A stretch of DNA of 18,160 bases from JAXDBV01 sp034678415 (GTDB taxonomy: Bacteria > Bacteroidota > Bacteroidia > Bacteroidales > VadinHA17): positions 1 to 18,160 of the forward strand of contig JAXDBV010000042.1 of the NCBI GenBank assembly GCA_034678415.1, read 5' to 3'. The notes under the pieces are model-generated. The model worked only from the letters and a program-made list of their open reading frames with translations. It had not been told where the DNA came from and did not search any database. Made by a program: the position numbers and the translations under genes. Below, piece after piece: positions 1-7,648 of this stretch. The first letter of the stretch is position 1; each line of letters starts with the position of its first letter.

Positions 1-2265
1 ACCAGCCTGTATGCTGACATAACCCTTGCTTTGAACAATTCCATGGTGAAGACTGAATCAGGAACATCCATTAACCATACCATCCATTTCAGTGATGCAG
101 GAGATTACTGGATCAGGGTTTCGGCCAATGATGGCAGCAGCCGGAAGGCCGATTCGGTTTTTGTTCATGTTCTGGGAGACCAGGAAGAAGTAACCCTTCC
201 CGAACAATTGGCCGATGGAATAAACTATATTGAGGAAGACTCCGTTGTCTTGGTTCTCTATGCTCCAGAGAAACAACATGTATTTGTGATCGGTGACTTT
301 AATGACTGGATACCGGGTGCTGACTACCGGATGATGAAGGATGGTGACCGGTACTGGATTTCATTGTCAAACCTCGCCCCGGGTGAGGAATACGCATTCC
401 AGTACCTGGTGGATGGCACACTCAGAATTGCCGATCCATATACCAGCAAAGTGCTCGATCCCTGGAACGATTCGTATATCACACCGACCACATATCCTGA
501 TCTGAAACCTTATCCTGCCGGGCGGACAGAAGGAATTGTGGCCGTTCTCCAGACCGGACAGGCTGAATATGTGTGGAATAATGATTCTTATATACCGCCG
601 CCAAAGGAGAAGCTGGTGATTTATGAAATGCTGCTGAGGGATTTTCTGGCGGCACACGACTGGAAAACACTGGCCGACACACTGAACTATTTCGATAATC
701 TCGGTATCACTGCCATTGAGATCATGCCATTCAATGAATTTGAAGGGAATCTGAGCTGGGGATATAATCCTTCCTTCTATTTCGCCCCGGACAAATACTA
801 TGGTCCCGCCAATGATCTGAAAGCATTTATTGATTCATGCCATGGCCGTGGTATTGCTGTGATCATGGATATCGTGCTTAACCATGCCAATAATTCCTGT
901 CCCCTTGCCCAGCTATACTGGGATGAAGTCAACAACAGACCTGCCTCCAATAATCCCTGGTTTAACCCGGTCTCTCCCAATCCTTATTTATCATGGGGCA
1001 ACGATTTCAATCACGAGAGTGAGGCAACCAAAGCCTTTGTAGACAGTGTCACAAGTTACTGGCTCAAGAAATACAGGATTGACGGGTTTCGATTTGATTT
1101 CTCCAAAGGATTCACAAATACTCCCGGTGACGGATCAGCATATGATGCATCGCGGATCGCAATACTGAAACGTATTGCCGATCACATACGGGTCGTTAAC
1201 CCGGATGCCTATATCATCCTTGAACACTTCGGGACCAACCCGGAAGAGGAAGAGCTGGCAAATCACGGAATGATGCTATGGGGAGAGATGACATCCGATT
1301 ATGCCCTGGCAGCCCAGGGTAAGACATCCGACCTTAGCTGGGCTACCTACAAGGCAAGGACCTGGGAGGTACCTCACCTCATATCTTACATGGAAAGCCA
1401 TGACAAGGAGAGACTGATGGTGATGAACCTGTCGTCGGGCGCCTCCAGTAGTACCTACAATACAAGAGAACCTGCCACAGCCCTGAAAAGGATGGAAGCG
1501 GTTGCCGTGTTCCTCCTCGCCATCCCCGGTCCGAAGATGATATGGCAGTTCGGCGAGATGGGCTATGATGTATCGATCGATTACGGGGGAAAGCTGAGTG
1601 AGAAACCTATCCGCTGGTATTATTTGTCTGAACCCGGCCGGCAGAGGCTTTACCAGGTATATAAATGCATGAATGTATTGAGGAAGGAGCATGAGGCCTT
1701 CCATACCGATACCTACACTTATTCCCTTGACGGATTGCAGAAAAGGATAACCCTGAACCATGCGAGCATGGATATAACCGTACTGGGAAACTTCGGTCTC
1801 GCCGAAGCAACCATCCCTCCCGCTTTCCCGTCAACGGGAAAATGGTATGAGTACTTCACCGGTGATTCACTGCAGTTTTCCGACATGAACCAGCTGATAA
1901 CGCTGAGAGCCGGTGAATACCGGATCTATACCAGTAATCGCCTGCAAATCCCTGATTATTTCCAGGGAACTGAAGATCTCAGGTTCCAGGAATTCGACCT
2001 GAGAGTGGGAATATATCCTAATCCCTCTCCGGAAGGATGTACTTTCATTGTTGAATCGGAAAAGGTGGAAACCATCAGTCTGAGTATTTCCGATATTTCC
2101 GGAAGACTGGTAAAGGCCATCGTTTCTAACCAGAAAGTAAAGGGAACAGAATATTTCCGCTGGGACGGATTGACCGAATCAGGGTATCCGGCTCCTCCGG
2201 GAATATATTTCCTCCGGATAACCACCCCTGTTTCCGGTAAAACCATCAGAATCATCAAAACCTGA
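1..2265 (+). CDS. Secreted GH13 alpha-amylase family protein with CBM48-like module and T9SS sorting domain (5' end outside window)
   Basis: The frame is open from base 1, so the true start and signal peptide lie upstream; 754 residues are visible. Counting from base 1, residues about 25-60 look like the end of an Ig-like module and about 78-160 are a CBM48-like beta-sandwich (VFVIGDFNDW). The GH13 (beta/alpha)8 barrel follows at about 205-570. All four conserved GH13 regions are present: DIVLNH (290-295), GFRFD with nucleophile Asp366, IILEH with acid/base Glu408, and SHD (His467-Asp468), so the enzyme should be active on alpha-1,4/1,6-glucans. A beta-rich domain C follows. From about 668 the tail VGIYPNP to a basic end (IRIIKT) is a T9SS type A sorting domain, which predicts export and attachment at or release from the cell surface. 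It converges on a cytoplasmic maltose-processing cluster, fitting a role as the extracellular starch-degrading step. The subfamily and exact specificity (amylase, pullulanase or branching-like) cannot be settled by eye. Confidence 0.92.
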   Translation, partial: TSLYADITLALNNSMVKTESGTSINHTIHFSDAGDYWIRVSANDGSSRKADSVFVHVLGDQEEVTLPEQLADGINYIEEDSVVLVLYAPEKQHVFVIGDFNDWIPGADYRMMKDGDRYWISLSNLAPGEEYAFQYLVDGTLRIADPYTSKVLDPWNDSYITPTTYPDLKPYPAGRTEGIVAVLQTGQAEYVWNNDSYIPPPKEKLVIYEMLLRDFLAAHDWKTLADTLNYFDNLGITAIEIMPFNEFEGNLSWGYNPSFYFAPDKYYGPANDLKAFIDSCHGRGIAVIMDIVLNHANNSCPLAQLYWDEVNNRPASNNPWFNPVSPNPYLSWGNDFNHESEATKAFVDSVTSYWLKKYRIDGFRFDFSKGFTNTPGDGSAYDASRIAILKRIADHIRVVNPDAYIILEHFGTNPEEEELANHGMMLWGEMTSDYALAAQGKTSDLSWATYKARTWEVPHLISYMESHDKERLMVMNLSSGASSSTYNTREPATALKRMEAVAVFLLAIPGPKMIWQFGEMGYDVSIDYGGKLSEKPIRWYYLSEPGRQRLYQVYKCMNVLRKEHEAFHTDTYTYSLDGLQKRITLNHASMDITVLGNFGLAEATIPPAFPSTGKWYEYFTGDSLQFSDMNQLITLRAGEYRIYTSNRLQIPDYFQGTEDLRFQEFDLRVGIYPNPSPEGCTFIVESEKVETISLSISDISGRLVKAIVSNQKVKGTEYFRWDGLTESGYPAPPGIYFLRITTPVSGKTIRIIKT

Positions 2266-2572
2266 GGGATCAAATGATATACATCCTACCGGCGTCAAAA
2301 TGTCGTCAGATGGTTGCACCGGTATGGTTGCCAATATGATGAAAGCAGGATTAACCAGGGGACCAGGCTTTCCCGGTTTACCGCCAGGCTCAGGAACAAT
2401 GCTTTTTATACTGACATCTGAACCGGCACGATGGGTTAAAATCTGTGCCGGAGAAGCGGGTTCTGCACCACGGTATATAAGAAATAACCGGTATATCAGG
2501 AAGTCACCTCAGTTTTGAATAACCAGGAAATCTCCCAAATATTTTATGACGCCTGGTGTTCCCTGTCTGATG
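2266..2572. other. Convergent intergenic region with no supported gene
   Basis: This 307-bp stretch lies between the stop of the secreted amylase (+) and the stop of the lipoprotein amylase (-). A 72-codon open frame at 2300-2518 (+) has a low-complexity Gly/Pro-rich translation and no recognisable domain or ribosome-binding site, so I do not call it a gene. The region holds one clear inverted repeat at 2423-2451, listed separately. I see no U-run that would make a textbook terminator for either gene. Confidence 0.6.
2423..2451. repeat. 7-bp inverted repeat between convergent amylase genes
   Basis: CCGGCAC at 2423-2429 is the exact reverse complement of GTGCCGG at 2445-2451, with a 15-nt loop. 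A second, overlapping fold can be drawn in which GTGC (2445-2448) pairs with the GCAC just downstream and AGAA pairs with TTCT. No T-run follows on either strand, so it could be a rho-independent-like end signal of weak type, an mRNA 3' stabiliser, or chance. Confidence 0.3.
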
Positions 2573-3946
2573 TTATTTTGTTAACACAATGTATTCCCAT
2601 GGATCCATCGGAAGGGAATCGACCAGTGGAAGGCTTTTGGAAGCACATTCGAACACGCATGTATAGTCACCTGCCAGGTGATTAATTACAGGTTTTATCT
2701 TGATGGGTTGTGGACTCAGGTTTAGGAACACCACAATCCTGTTTGTATCGTTCTCACGTGAGAAGGCAAACAACCCGGGTTGATCGGGTGTGTATATCCT
2801 GTGCATCGGTCCGCCCGACGCACCGTTCCACAGGGCGGTATTCTCTTTCTTCATCCGTATGAGAGTTTTATAAAAACCTGTCTTATCACATTCCACCCAG
2901 TCAATGGTATCCTTTATGAAAAATTCCAGTCGTTTGTTGAGACAGGCTTCCTGGCCGTTATACAGGAGGGGCACACCCGGTATGGTGAACATGAATACAG
3001 CAAAAGCTTCATGGGCTTCACCCAAGCGCTCATTGATGGTCCCGGCCCACGCGTTCTCATCATGGTTATCAATGAAACGCATACGGTAAACATCCGGCGG
3101 ATAAATGGCTTGTTCCCTTTCAAAATACCTGTCGATATTCTGTATACTGTCTTTCCCTTGCGCCACGCGGTTCATCAGGTGATGAAGCTCCCAGGCATAG
3201 TTCATATCGAAGCCTTTCTCAAGAAACCGGGTCTGGTCTTCATTCTCGGCGAGGAGCAGTACCGGCCGTATTTTTTCAAGTTCCGTTCTAGCTTTTTCCC
3301 AGAACTCATAAGGGGTTTTGTGCGGGTGATCCACCCGGAAGCCATCCACCCCCACCTGTACCCAGAATTTCAAGGCTTCAAGCTGGTATTTCTGCATATC
3401 CCTGTTTGTCCAGTCCAGCTGTATTACATCAGTCCAGTCATAAGGTGACACGAAATGGCCCAGGGAATCTTTAACATACCACTCAGGATGATCGGTCACC
3501 AACGGATTATCCCAGGCTGTATGGTTGGGCACCCAGTCGATCATCACGTACATCCCTGTTTCATGAATTCGGTTCACCAGGTTTATAAAATCATCCATGG
3601 TACCGAATTCAGGGTTTACCTGCCGGTAATCCCTGACCGAATAATAACTTCCCAGTTCTCCTTTCCGGTTCAGTTCACCGATGGGATGAATGGGCATGAA
3701 CCATAACACATCCACCCCAAGGTCCTTCAACCTGGGGAGGTGTGCCACCATCTCTTTGAAGGTACCCCCGTGAGTGAACTGCCGCACATTTACTTCATAC
3801 AGTACCATGTTTTTTGTCCAGTCGGCATGTTTTACACTGGAAACAAACGGTTTAACCTCCTGATCGGGAAGGGATTTTTTGCATCCGCCGAATAAAAGAA
3901 ATAAAAGGATGATTGAATTTAATGAAATAAATATTATTCTTTTCAT
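2573..3946 (-). CDS. GH13 alpha-amylase family lipoprotein
   Basis: The protein has 457 residues. It starts with a basic n-region and hydrophobic stretch ending LLFGGC (Cys22), a lipoprotein signal of the relaxed Bacteroidota type. The residues after the cysteine (KKSLPDQE) lack a strong acidic run, so surface export is not clearly signalled. The GH13 barrel occupies about residues 43-370, with all four signature regions: MIDWVPNH (Asp137, Asn141, His142), GFRVD (nucleophile Asp206), LLLAENED (acid/base Glu234) and FIDNHDEN (His295-Asp296). A short beta domain C follows (about 385-457). There is no starch-binding module or T9SS tail, unlike the convergent amylase. Expected role: cleavage of maltodextrins at the envelope before import. 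The ATG at 3946 is chosen because it directly precedes the signal peptide; it has an A/T-rich leader and no clear ribosome-binding site. It follows the aldolase gene after 207 bp and may have its own promoter. The exact specificity (alpha-amylase or neopullulanase-like) is uncertain. Confidence 0.93.
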   Translation of the reverse strand: MKRIIFISLNSIILLFLLFGGCKKSLPDQEVKPFVSSVKHADWTKNMVLYEVNVRQFTHGGTFKEMVAHLPRLKDLGVDVLWFMPIHPIGELNRKGELGSYYSVRDYRQVNPEFGTMDDFINLVNRIHETGMYVMIDWVPNHTAWDNPLVTDHPEWYVKDSLGHFVSPYDWTDVIQLDWTNRDMQKYQLEALKFWVQVGVDGFRVDHPHKTPYEFWEKARTELEKIRPVLLLAENEDQTRFLEKGFDMNYAWELHHLMNRVAQGKDSIQNIDRYFEREQAIYPPDVYRMRFIDNHDENAWAGTINERLGEAHEAFAVFMFTIPGVPLLYNGQEACLNKRLEFFIKDTIDWVECDKTGFYKTLIRMKKENTALWNGASGGPMHRIYTPDQPGLFAFSRENDTNRIVVFLNLSPQPIKIKPVINHLAGDYTCVFECASKSLPLVDSLPMDPWEYIVLTK

Positions 3947-4088
3947 ATACTAATATTAATTTTATTTATATTATATTCAATTTTATTAAACCATATCATT
4001 ATGAAACCAGCGGTTGTTACTACCGGAAAATATTTTTAACCTGTCTTGGATTTAGTATCATGACAGGCACGGATAATAAAGACAGGTG

Positions 4089-4115
4089 CAGGTTTCCGTT
4101 CTCTTTACGGACCTG
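4089..4115 (-). terminator. Possible terminator hairpin downstream of the aldolase gene
   Basis: CAGGT (4089-4093) plus CCGT (4096-4099) pair with ACGG (4107-4110) plus ACCTG (4111-4115), giving a 9-bp stem with a TT bulge on one side and a 7-nt loop. It lies 38 bp past the aldolase stop. On the - strand a T-rich stretch (CTTTATTAT) follows only after about 7 nt, so this is an imperfect intrinsic terminator at best. Confidence 0.35.
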
Positions 4116-4153
4116 GAGGAGCCGGATTTGTTCCCCGGCATACGAATCCCGGA

Positions 4154-5230
4154 TCAGACCGATCGGTTCAGTGCATTGAGATCAGCAAAGGCTTCTTTCA
4201 GTCTTTCTTTAATCATTTCTTCTCCTCTCCTGAGCCACATCCTGGGATCGTAGTACTTCTTATTGGGTTTATCTTCGCCTTCGGGGTTTCCCAGCTGTCC
4301 CTGCAGGTAATCTTTTTTGTCGTGGTAATAATCCTTAACACCAGACCAGAAAGCCCATTGCATATCCGTGTCGAGGTTCATCTTGACCACGCCGTACTGG
4401 ATTGCTTCGGTGATAAGGTGTTTTTCCGAGCCTGATCCACCATGGAAAACAAAGTTTACCGGTAGTGGGCCTGTTTTAAAGGTTTTTTGCACATAATCCT
4501 GGGAGTTTTTCAGGATTATGGGATTCAGTTTCACGTTGCCGGGCTTATAGACTCCATGTACATTCCCGAAGGAAGCTGCGATGGTGAAAAAGTCGCTGAC
4601 CTGTTTCAGTTCGCCAAAGGCATAGGCTACATCTTCGGGCTGGGTATACAAGCGGGAACTGTCGATGCCGGTATTATCCACTCCATCTTCTTCCCCTCCG
4701 GTGACACCCAGTTCGATCTCCAGTGTCATACCTATGTTACTCATGCGTTTCAGGTATTTCTTGCATATATCGATATTTTCTTTCAGCGGTTCTTCCGACA
4801 GATCGAGCATATGTGAACTATAGAGAGGTTTGCCTTGTTCCTTGAAATGTTTTTCGCCGGCATCCAGCAATCCGTCGATCCAGGGCAGGAGTTTTTTTGC
4901 TGCATGGTCGGTATGCAGTACAACGGGAATGCCGTAGGCTTCAGCCAGCAGGTGGATATGGTATGCAGCCGAAATGGCTCCGAGGATGGCGGCTTTCTGG
5001 TTATCGTTAGTCAGCGATTTTCCGGCATAAAAGGAAGCCCCTCCGTTGGAGAGCTGGATGATGACGGGAGAATGAACATCCCGTGCGGTTTCAAGCACCG
5101 CATTGACTGTATTTGTTCCGGTTACATTTACTGCAGGAATAGCAAAATTATTCCTGTTGGCATAGTCAAACAGGGCTTTCACCTCGTTCCCGGTGAGAAC
5201 CCCCGGCTTAAAGTGCACTTCTTGATTCAT
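4154..5230 (-). CDS. fbaA: Class II fructose-bisphosphate aldolase
   Basis: This 358-residue protein has almost the same length as the E. coli class IIA enzyme FbaA. It reversibly cleaves fructose-1,6-bisphosphate to dihydroxyacetone phosphate and glyceraldehyde-3-phosphate in the cytoplasm (glycolysis/gluconeogenesis), using a zinc ion. The sequence keeps the catalytic and metal-binding motifs: HTDHAAKK with Asp108 and zinc ligand His109, EIELGVTGGEED with Glu173, GNVHG with His225, VFHGGSGS with His263, and NLDTD (285-289). Each is offset by one from the E. coli numbering I recall. The ATG at 5230 is followed by an N-terminus typical of the family. It lies 85 bp after the GH65 gene on the same strand, but a TTG-N19-TAATTTTA promoter candidate sits in that gap, so it may be expressed independently as well as by read-through. 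Its place among starch genes links glucan intake to central glycolysis, but that is inference. Confidence 0.97.
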   Translation of the reverse strand: MNQEVHFKPGVLTGNEVKALFDYANRNNFAIPAVNVTGTNTVNAVLETARDVHSPVIIQLSNGGASFYAGKSLTNDNQKAAILGAISAAYHIHLLAEAYGIPVVLHTDHAAKKLLPWIDGLLDAGEKHFKEQGKPLYSSHMLDLSEEPLKENIDICKKYLKRMSNIGMTLEIELGVTGGEEDGVDNTGIDSSRLYTQPEDVAYAFGELKQVSDFFTIAASFGNVHGVYKPGNVKLNPIILKNSQDYVQKTFKTGPLPVNFVFHGGSGSEKHLITEAIQYGVVKMNLDTDMQWAFWSGVKDYYHDKKDYLQGQLGNPEGEDKPNKKYYDPRMWLRRGEEMIKERLKEAFADLNALNRSV

Positions 5231-5270
5231 TTTCTGTTTAATTTGAATAAGTACATTAAAAAAGAGCTTG

Positions 5271-5300
5271 TAAAATTAGCGGGTTTCAGGTGAAGATCAA
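5271..5300 (-). promoter_or_regulatory. Candidate Bacteroidota sigma-ABfr-type promoter for the aldolase gene
   Basis: Read on the - strand, TTG (complement of 5298-5300) is followed after exactly 19 nt by TAATTTTA (complement of 5271-5278). The known Bacteroidota consensus is TTG-N19-TAnnTTTG, so only the last base differs. The -7 box lies 40 nt upstream of the aldolase ATG, entirely inside the gap after the GH65 stop. Both box and spacing match, which makes this one of the better promoter candidates in the window. Confidence 0.5.
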
Positions 5301-5315
5301 AAGAAAATAGTTTTT

Positions 5316-7628
5316 TCAATTCGTTATCTCTAAAGACTGCTCTCCTTTCAGTTCATATTCTTTTCCGTACACCTTGAAACGGGAGGTGATTTCACTCTGA
5401 TTCTCAATGGAAATATGGTCCCTGTTAACCCTGAAGTTCAGGAGACACCCATTCTGTCTCACATGAAAGCTATATGCCGTCCATCGGGAAGGGATCATCG
5501 GGTGAAATGACAATATTCCGTTATTCACTCTCATTCCACCAAATCCGTACACGATAGCCATCCATGTACCTGCCATACTGGTGATATGTAATCCCTCTTT
5601 CACCTCCCGGTTATAATCATCGAGGTCAAGCCTGGCGGTACGCAGGTACAGCTCATAGGCCTTCTCCTCGTAACCGATTCTTGCCGCAATGATAGAATGG
5701 ACGCAGGCCGACAGGGATGATTCGTGGACGGTTCGCGGTTCATAAAAATCAAAATTCCTGCGGATGGTTTCCGTGTCATACCTGTGTTCAAGGAAGAACA
5801 AGCCCTGCAGCACATCTGCCTGTTTAATGAAGCAGGAGCGCAGGATACGGTCCCATGACCAGTGTTGGTTCAGTGGTCTGACCGCAGGGCTGAGTTCCGA
5901 GGCAAGCATTTGCTCCTTATCCATGTATCCTTCCTGCTGAAGAAAGATACCGAGCTCCTCATCCACGGGGTAATACATATGATCGATGATTTTCCTCCAC
6001 AAAGCGGTTTCTGATGCTTCATCAAAGGATATCTTCTGAACGAGACGGTCATATTTTTCCGGCGATGCACGCTTTGTATACCCGACACATTCAATGGTAA
6101 ATTCCATGCACCAAGAAGCAAGTGTGTTGGTGTACCAGTTGTTGTTCACATTATTTTCATACTCATTGGGACCGGTAACGCCCAGAATGACATATTTCCT
6201 TTTCACTGCCGACCAGTTGACTCGTTGCGACCAGAACCGGGAGATAGCGATCAGTACTTCCAATCCGCAGTCAACAAGGTAATCATAGTCTCCTGTATAG
6301 TGCAGGTAGTGAAAAATTGCATAGGCGATGGCTCCGTTCCGGTGGATTTCCTCGAAAGTGATTTCCCACTCATTATGGCATTCTTCCCCGTTCATGGTGA
6401 CCATGGGATACAGGGCTGCCCCGTTGTTGAATCCCAGTTTGGTGGCATTTTCGACAGCCTTATCAAGATGCTTAAAGCGGTACAGGAGAAGGTTACGTGC
6501 CACATTGGAACTGGCAGCCGTACTCAGGTAGAAGGGGAAACAGAAGGCCTCGGTATCCCAGTAGGTGCTTCCACCGTATTTCTCACCGGTGAATCCTTTG
6601 GGGCCTATGTTCAGTCGTTCGTCCTCGCCCGTGTATGTCTGGTTCAGATGGAAGATGTTGAACCGTATACCCTGCTGCGCTTCAGGATCGCCTTCGATAA
6701 CGATATCGCTGGTCTTCCATTTCACTGCCCACGTATCCGCTTGTTCCTTCATCAGCACCTCAAAGCCATCACTGAAGGCTTTATCCATGATTTCCCGGCA
6801 GCTTTCAACCAGCCTGTCGTGCGGATAATTCATAGTGGTTGTCTGGGCTGCATACTTGTAGATAACAACCCTGTCACCGGCATTCATATCCATTTTATAG
6901 GTAATGCCTACATATTTCTCACTGCTTGCGGGTATGTCGTTAGCTTCCACAGGCCGGTTATTCTTCATCACGTGGTTTCTCATCCCTGTACAAACGCCGA
7001 ACCCGAGTTTCTTCGTGTTCATTGTCAGGTATCCGCCATCACTGAAGATACCCTGTTCATAAGGTTTCCAGAACTTCTCATTATAATTTGCGTCCTCATT
7101 CTTCACATCACCGTCGATGGTAGACACGAAGGTCAGCGTGCCGGTAAAATTTACGTTTCTCACCTCGTACCTGATGACGCCCAGTTCAGGTCGTCTAAGA
7201 CTGAGGAATCGTTTGGCATTCACGATCAATTGCTTCCCTCCGGGCAAGGTTACAGTAAATTCCCTCTCTAGAAATCCTTCCTTCATATGAAGGATTCTCA
7301 GGAAGCTATCCGGTTTGTGCTGAGCCAGGTCAAGGGTAATATCATTGATCATCACACGTATGCCAATCCAGCCGGGGGCATTGATCACCTTGGCGAAATA
7401 CTCGGGGTACCCTACTTTCCACCATCCCACACGTGTTTTGTCAGGATAGTATACACCGGCCAAATAATGGCCTTTCAGAGAAGATCCCGAGTAGTCTTCC
7501 TCAAAGTTGGCCCTCTGACCCATCCATCCGTTACCCAGGGCAAAAATACTTTCTGATGCACGCTGGTTGCGGGGATCAAACCCTTCTTCTATAATCTTCC
7601 AATCGTCAATCTTTATAAAACGGTGCAT
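5316..7628 (-). CDS. GH65 family glycoside phosphorylase, most likely maltose phosphorylase
   Basis: This 770-residue cytoplasmic protein has no signal peptide. GH65 phosphorylases invert the alpha bond of maltose-type disaccharides with phosphate, giving glucose and beta-glucose-1-phosphate. The layout fits: N-terminal beta-sandwich (about 1-270), linker, (alpha/alpha)6 barrel (about 310-690) and a small C-terminal beta domain. In the barrel, YGGSTYWDTEAF (351-362) is a family signature and VTGPNEYENNVNNNWYT (484-500) holds the expected general acid Glu489. KQADVLQGLFF (602-612) and HESSLSACVHS (635-645) are expected to shape the phosphate and substrate sites. The PNEYENNVNNNWYT form resembles maltose phosphorylases rather than trehalose or kojibiose phosphorylases, by memory only. 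It is 20 bp downstream of the MFS transporter gene, almost certainly one transcript, consistent with import followed by phosphorolysis. No beta-phosphoglucomutase gene accompanies it in this window, which is unusual. Confidence 0.93.
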   Translation of the reverse strand: MHRFIKIDDWKIIEEGFDPRNQRASESIFALGNGWMGQRANFEEDYSGSSLKGHYLAGVYYPDKTRVGWWKVGYPEYFAKVINAPGWIGIRVMINDITLDLAQHKPDSFLRILHMKEGFLEREFTVTLPGGKQLIVNAKRFLSLRRPELGVIRYEVRNVNFTGTLTFVSTIDGDVKNEDANYNEKFWKPYEQGIFSDGGYLTMNTKKLGFGVCTGMRNHVMKNNRPVEANDIPASSEKYVGITYKMDMNAGDRVVIYKYAAQTTTMNYPHDRLVESCREIMDKAFSDGFEVLMKEQADTWAVKWKTSDIVIEGDPEAQQGIRFNIFHLNQTYTGEDERLNIGPKGFTGEKYGGSTYWDTEAFCFPFYLSTAASSNVARNLLLYRFKHLDKAVENATKLGFNNGAALYPMVTMNGEECHNEWEITFEEIHRNGAIAYAIFHYLHYTGDYDYLVDCGLEVLIAISRFWSQRVNWSAVKRKYVILGVTGPNEYENNVNNNWYTNTLASWCMEFTIECVGYTKRASPEKYDRLVQKISFDEASETALWRKIIDHMYYPVDEELGIFLQQEGYMDKEQMLASELSPAVRPLNQHWSWDRILRSCFIKQADVLQGLFFLEHRYDTETIRRNFDFYEPRTVHESSLSACVHSIIAARIGYEEKAYELYLRTARLDLDDYNREVKEGLHITSMAGTWMAIVYGFGGMRVNNGILSFHPMIPSRWTAYSFHVRQNGCLLNFRVNRDHISIENQSEITSRFKVYGKEYELKGEQSLEITN

Positions 7629-7648
7629 ATTACTATATTCTTAATATT

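Noticed and set aside
1276..1761. 161-codon open frame on the - strand
   Set aside because: It is antisense to the GH13 catalytic domain of the secreted amylase; only the + strand has family motifs.
2300..2518. 72-codon open frame on the + strand between the amylase genes
   Set aside because: The translation is Gly/Pro-rich with no domain, there is no ribosome-binding site, and it overlaps the only inverted repeat of the gap; it reads like non-coding sequence.
2780..3448. 222-codon open frame on the + strand
   Set aside because: It is antisense to the conserved catalytic core of the GH13 lipoprotein and shows no domain of its own.
4121..4139. GCCGG/CCGGC hairpin after the aldolase stop as its terminator
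   Set aside because: The stem is only 5 bp with a 9-nt loop and no T-run follows on the - strand; the hairpin at 4089-4115 is a better candidate.
6225..7271. 348-codon open frame on the + strand
   Set aside because: It lies wholly antisense to the GH65 gene, whose translation is clearly conserved with catalytic motifs; the antisense product has no recognisable domain.
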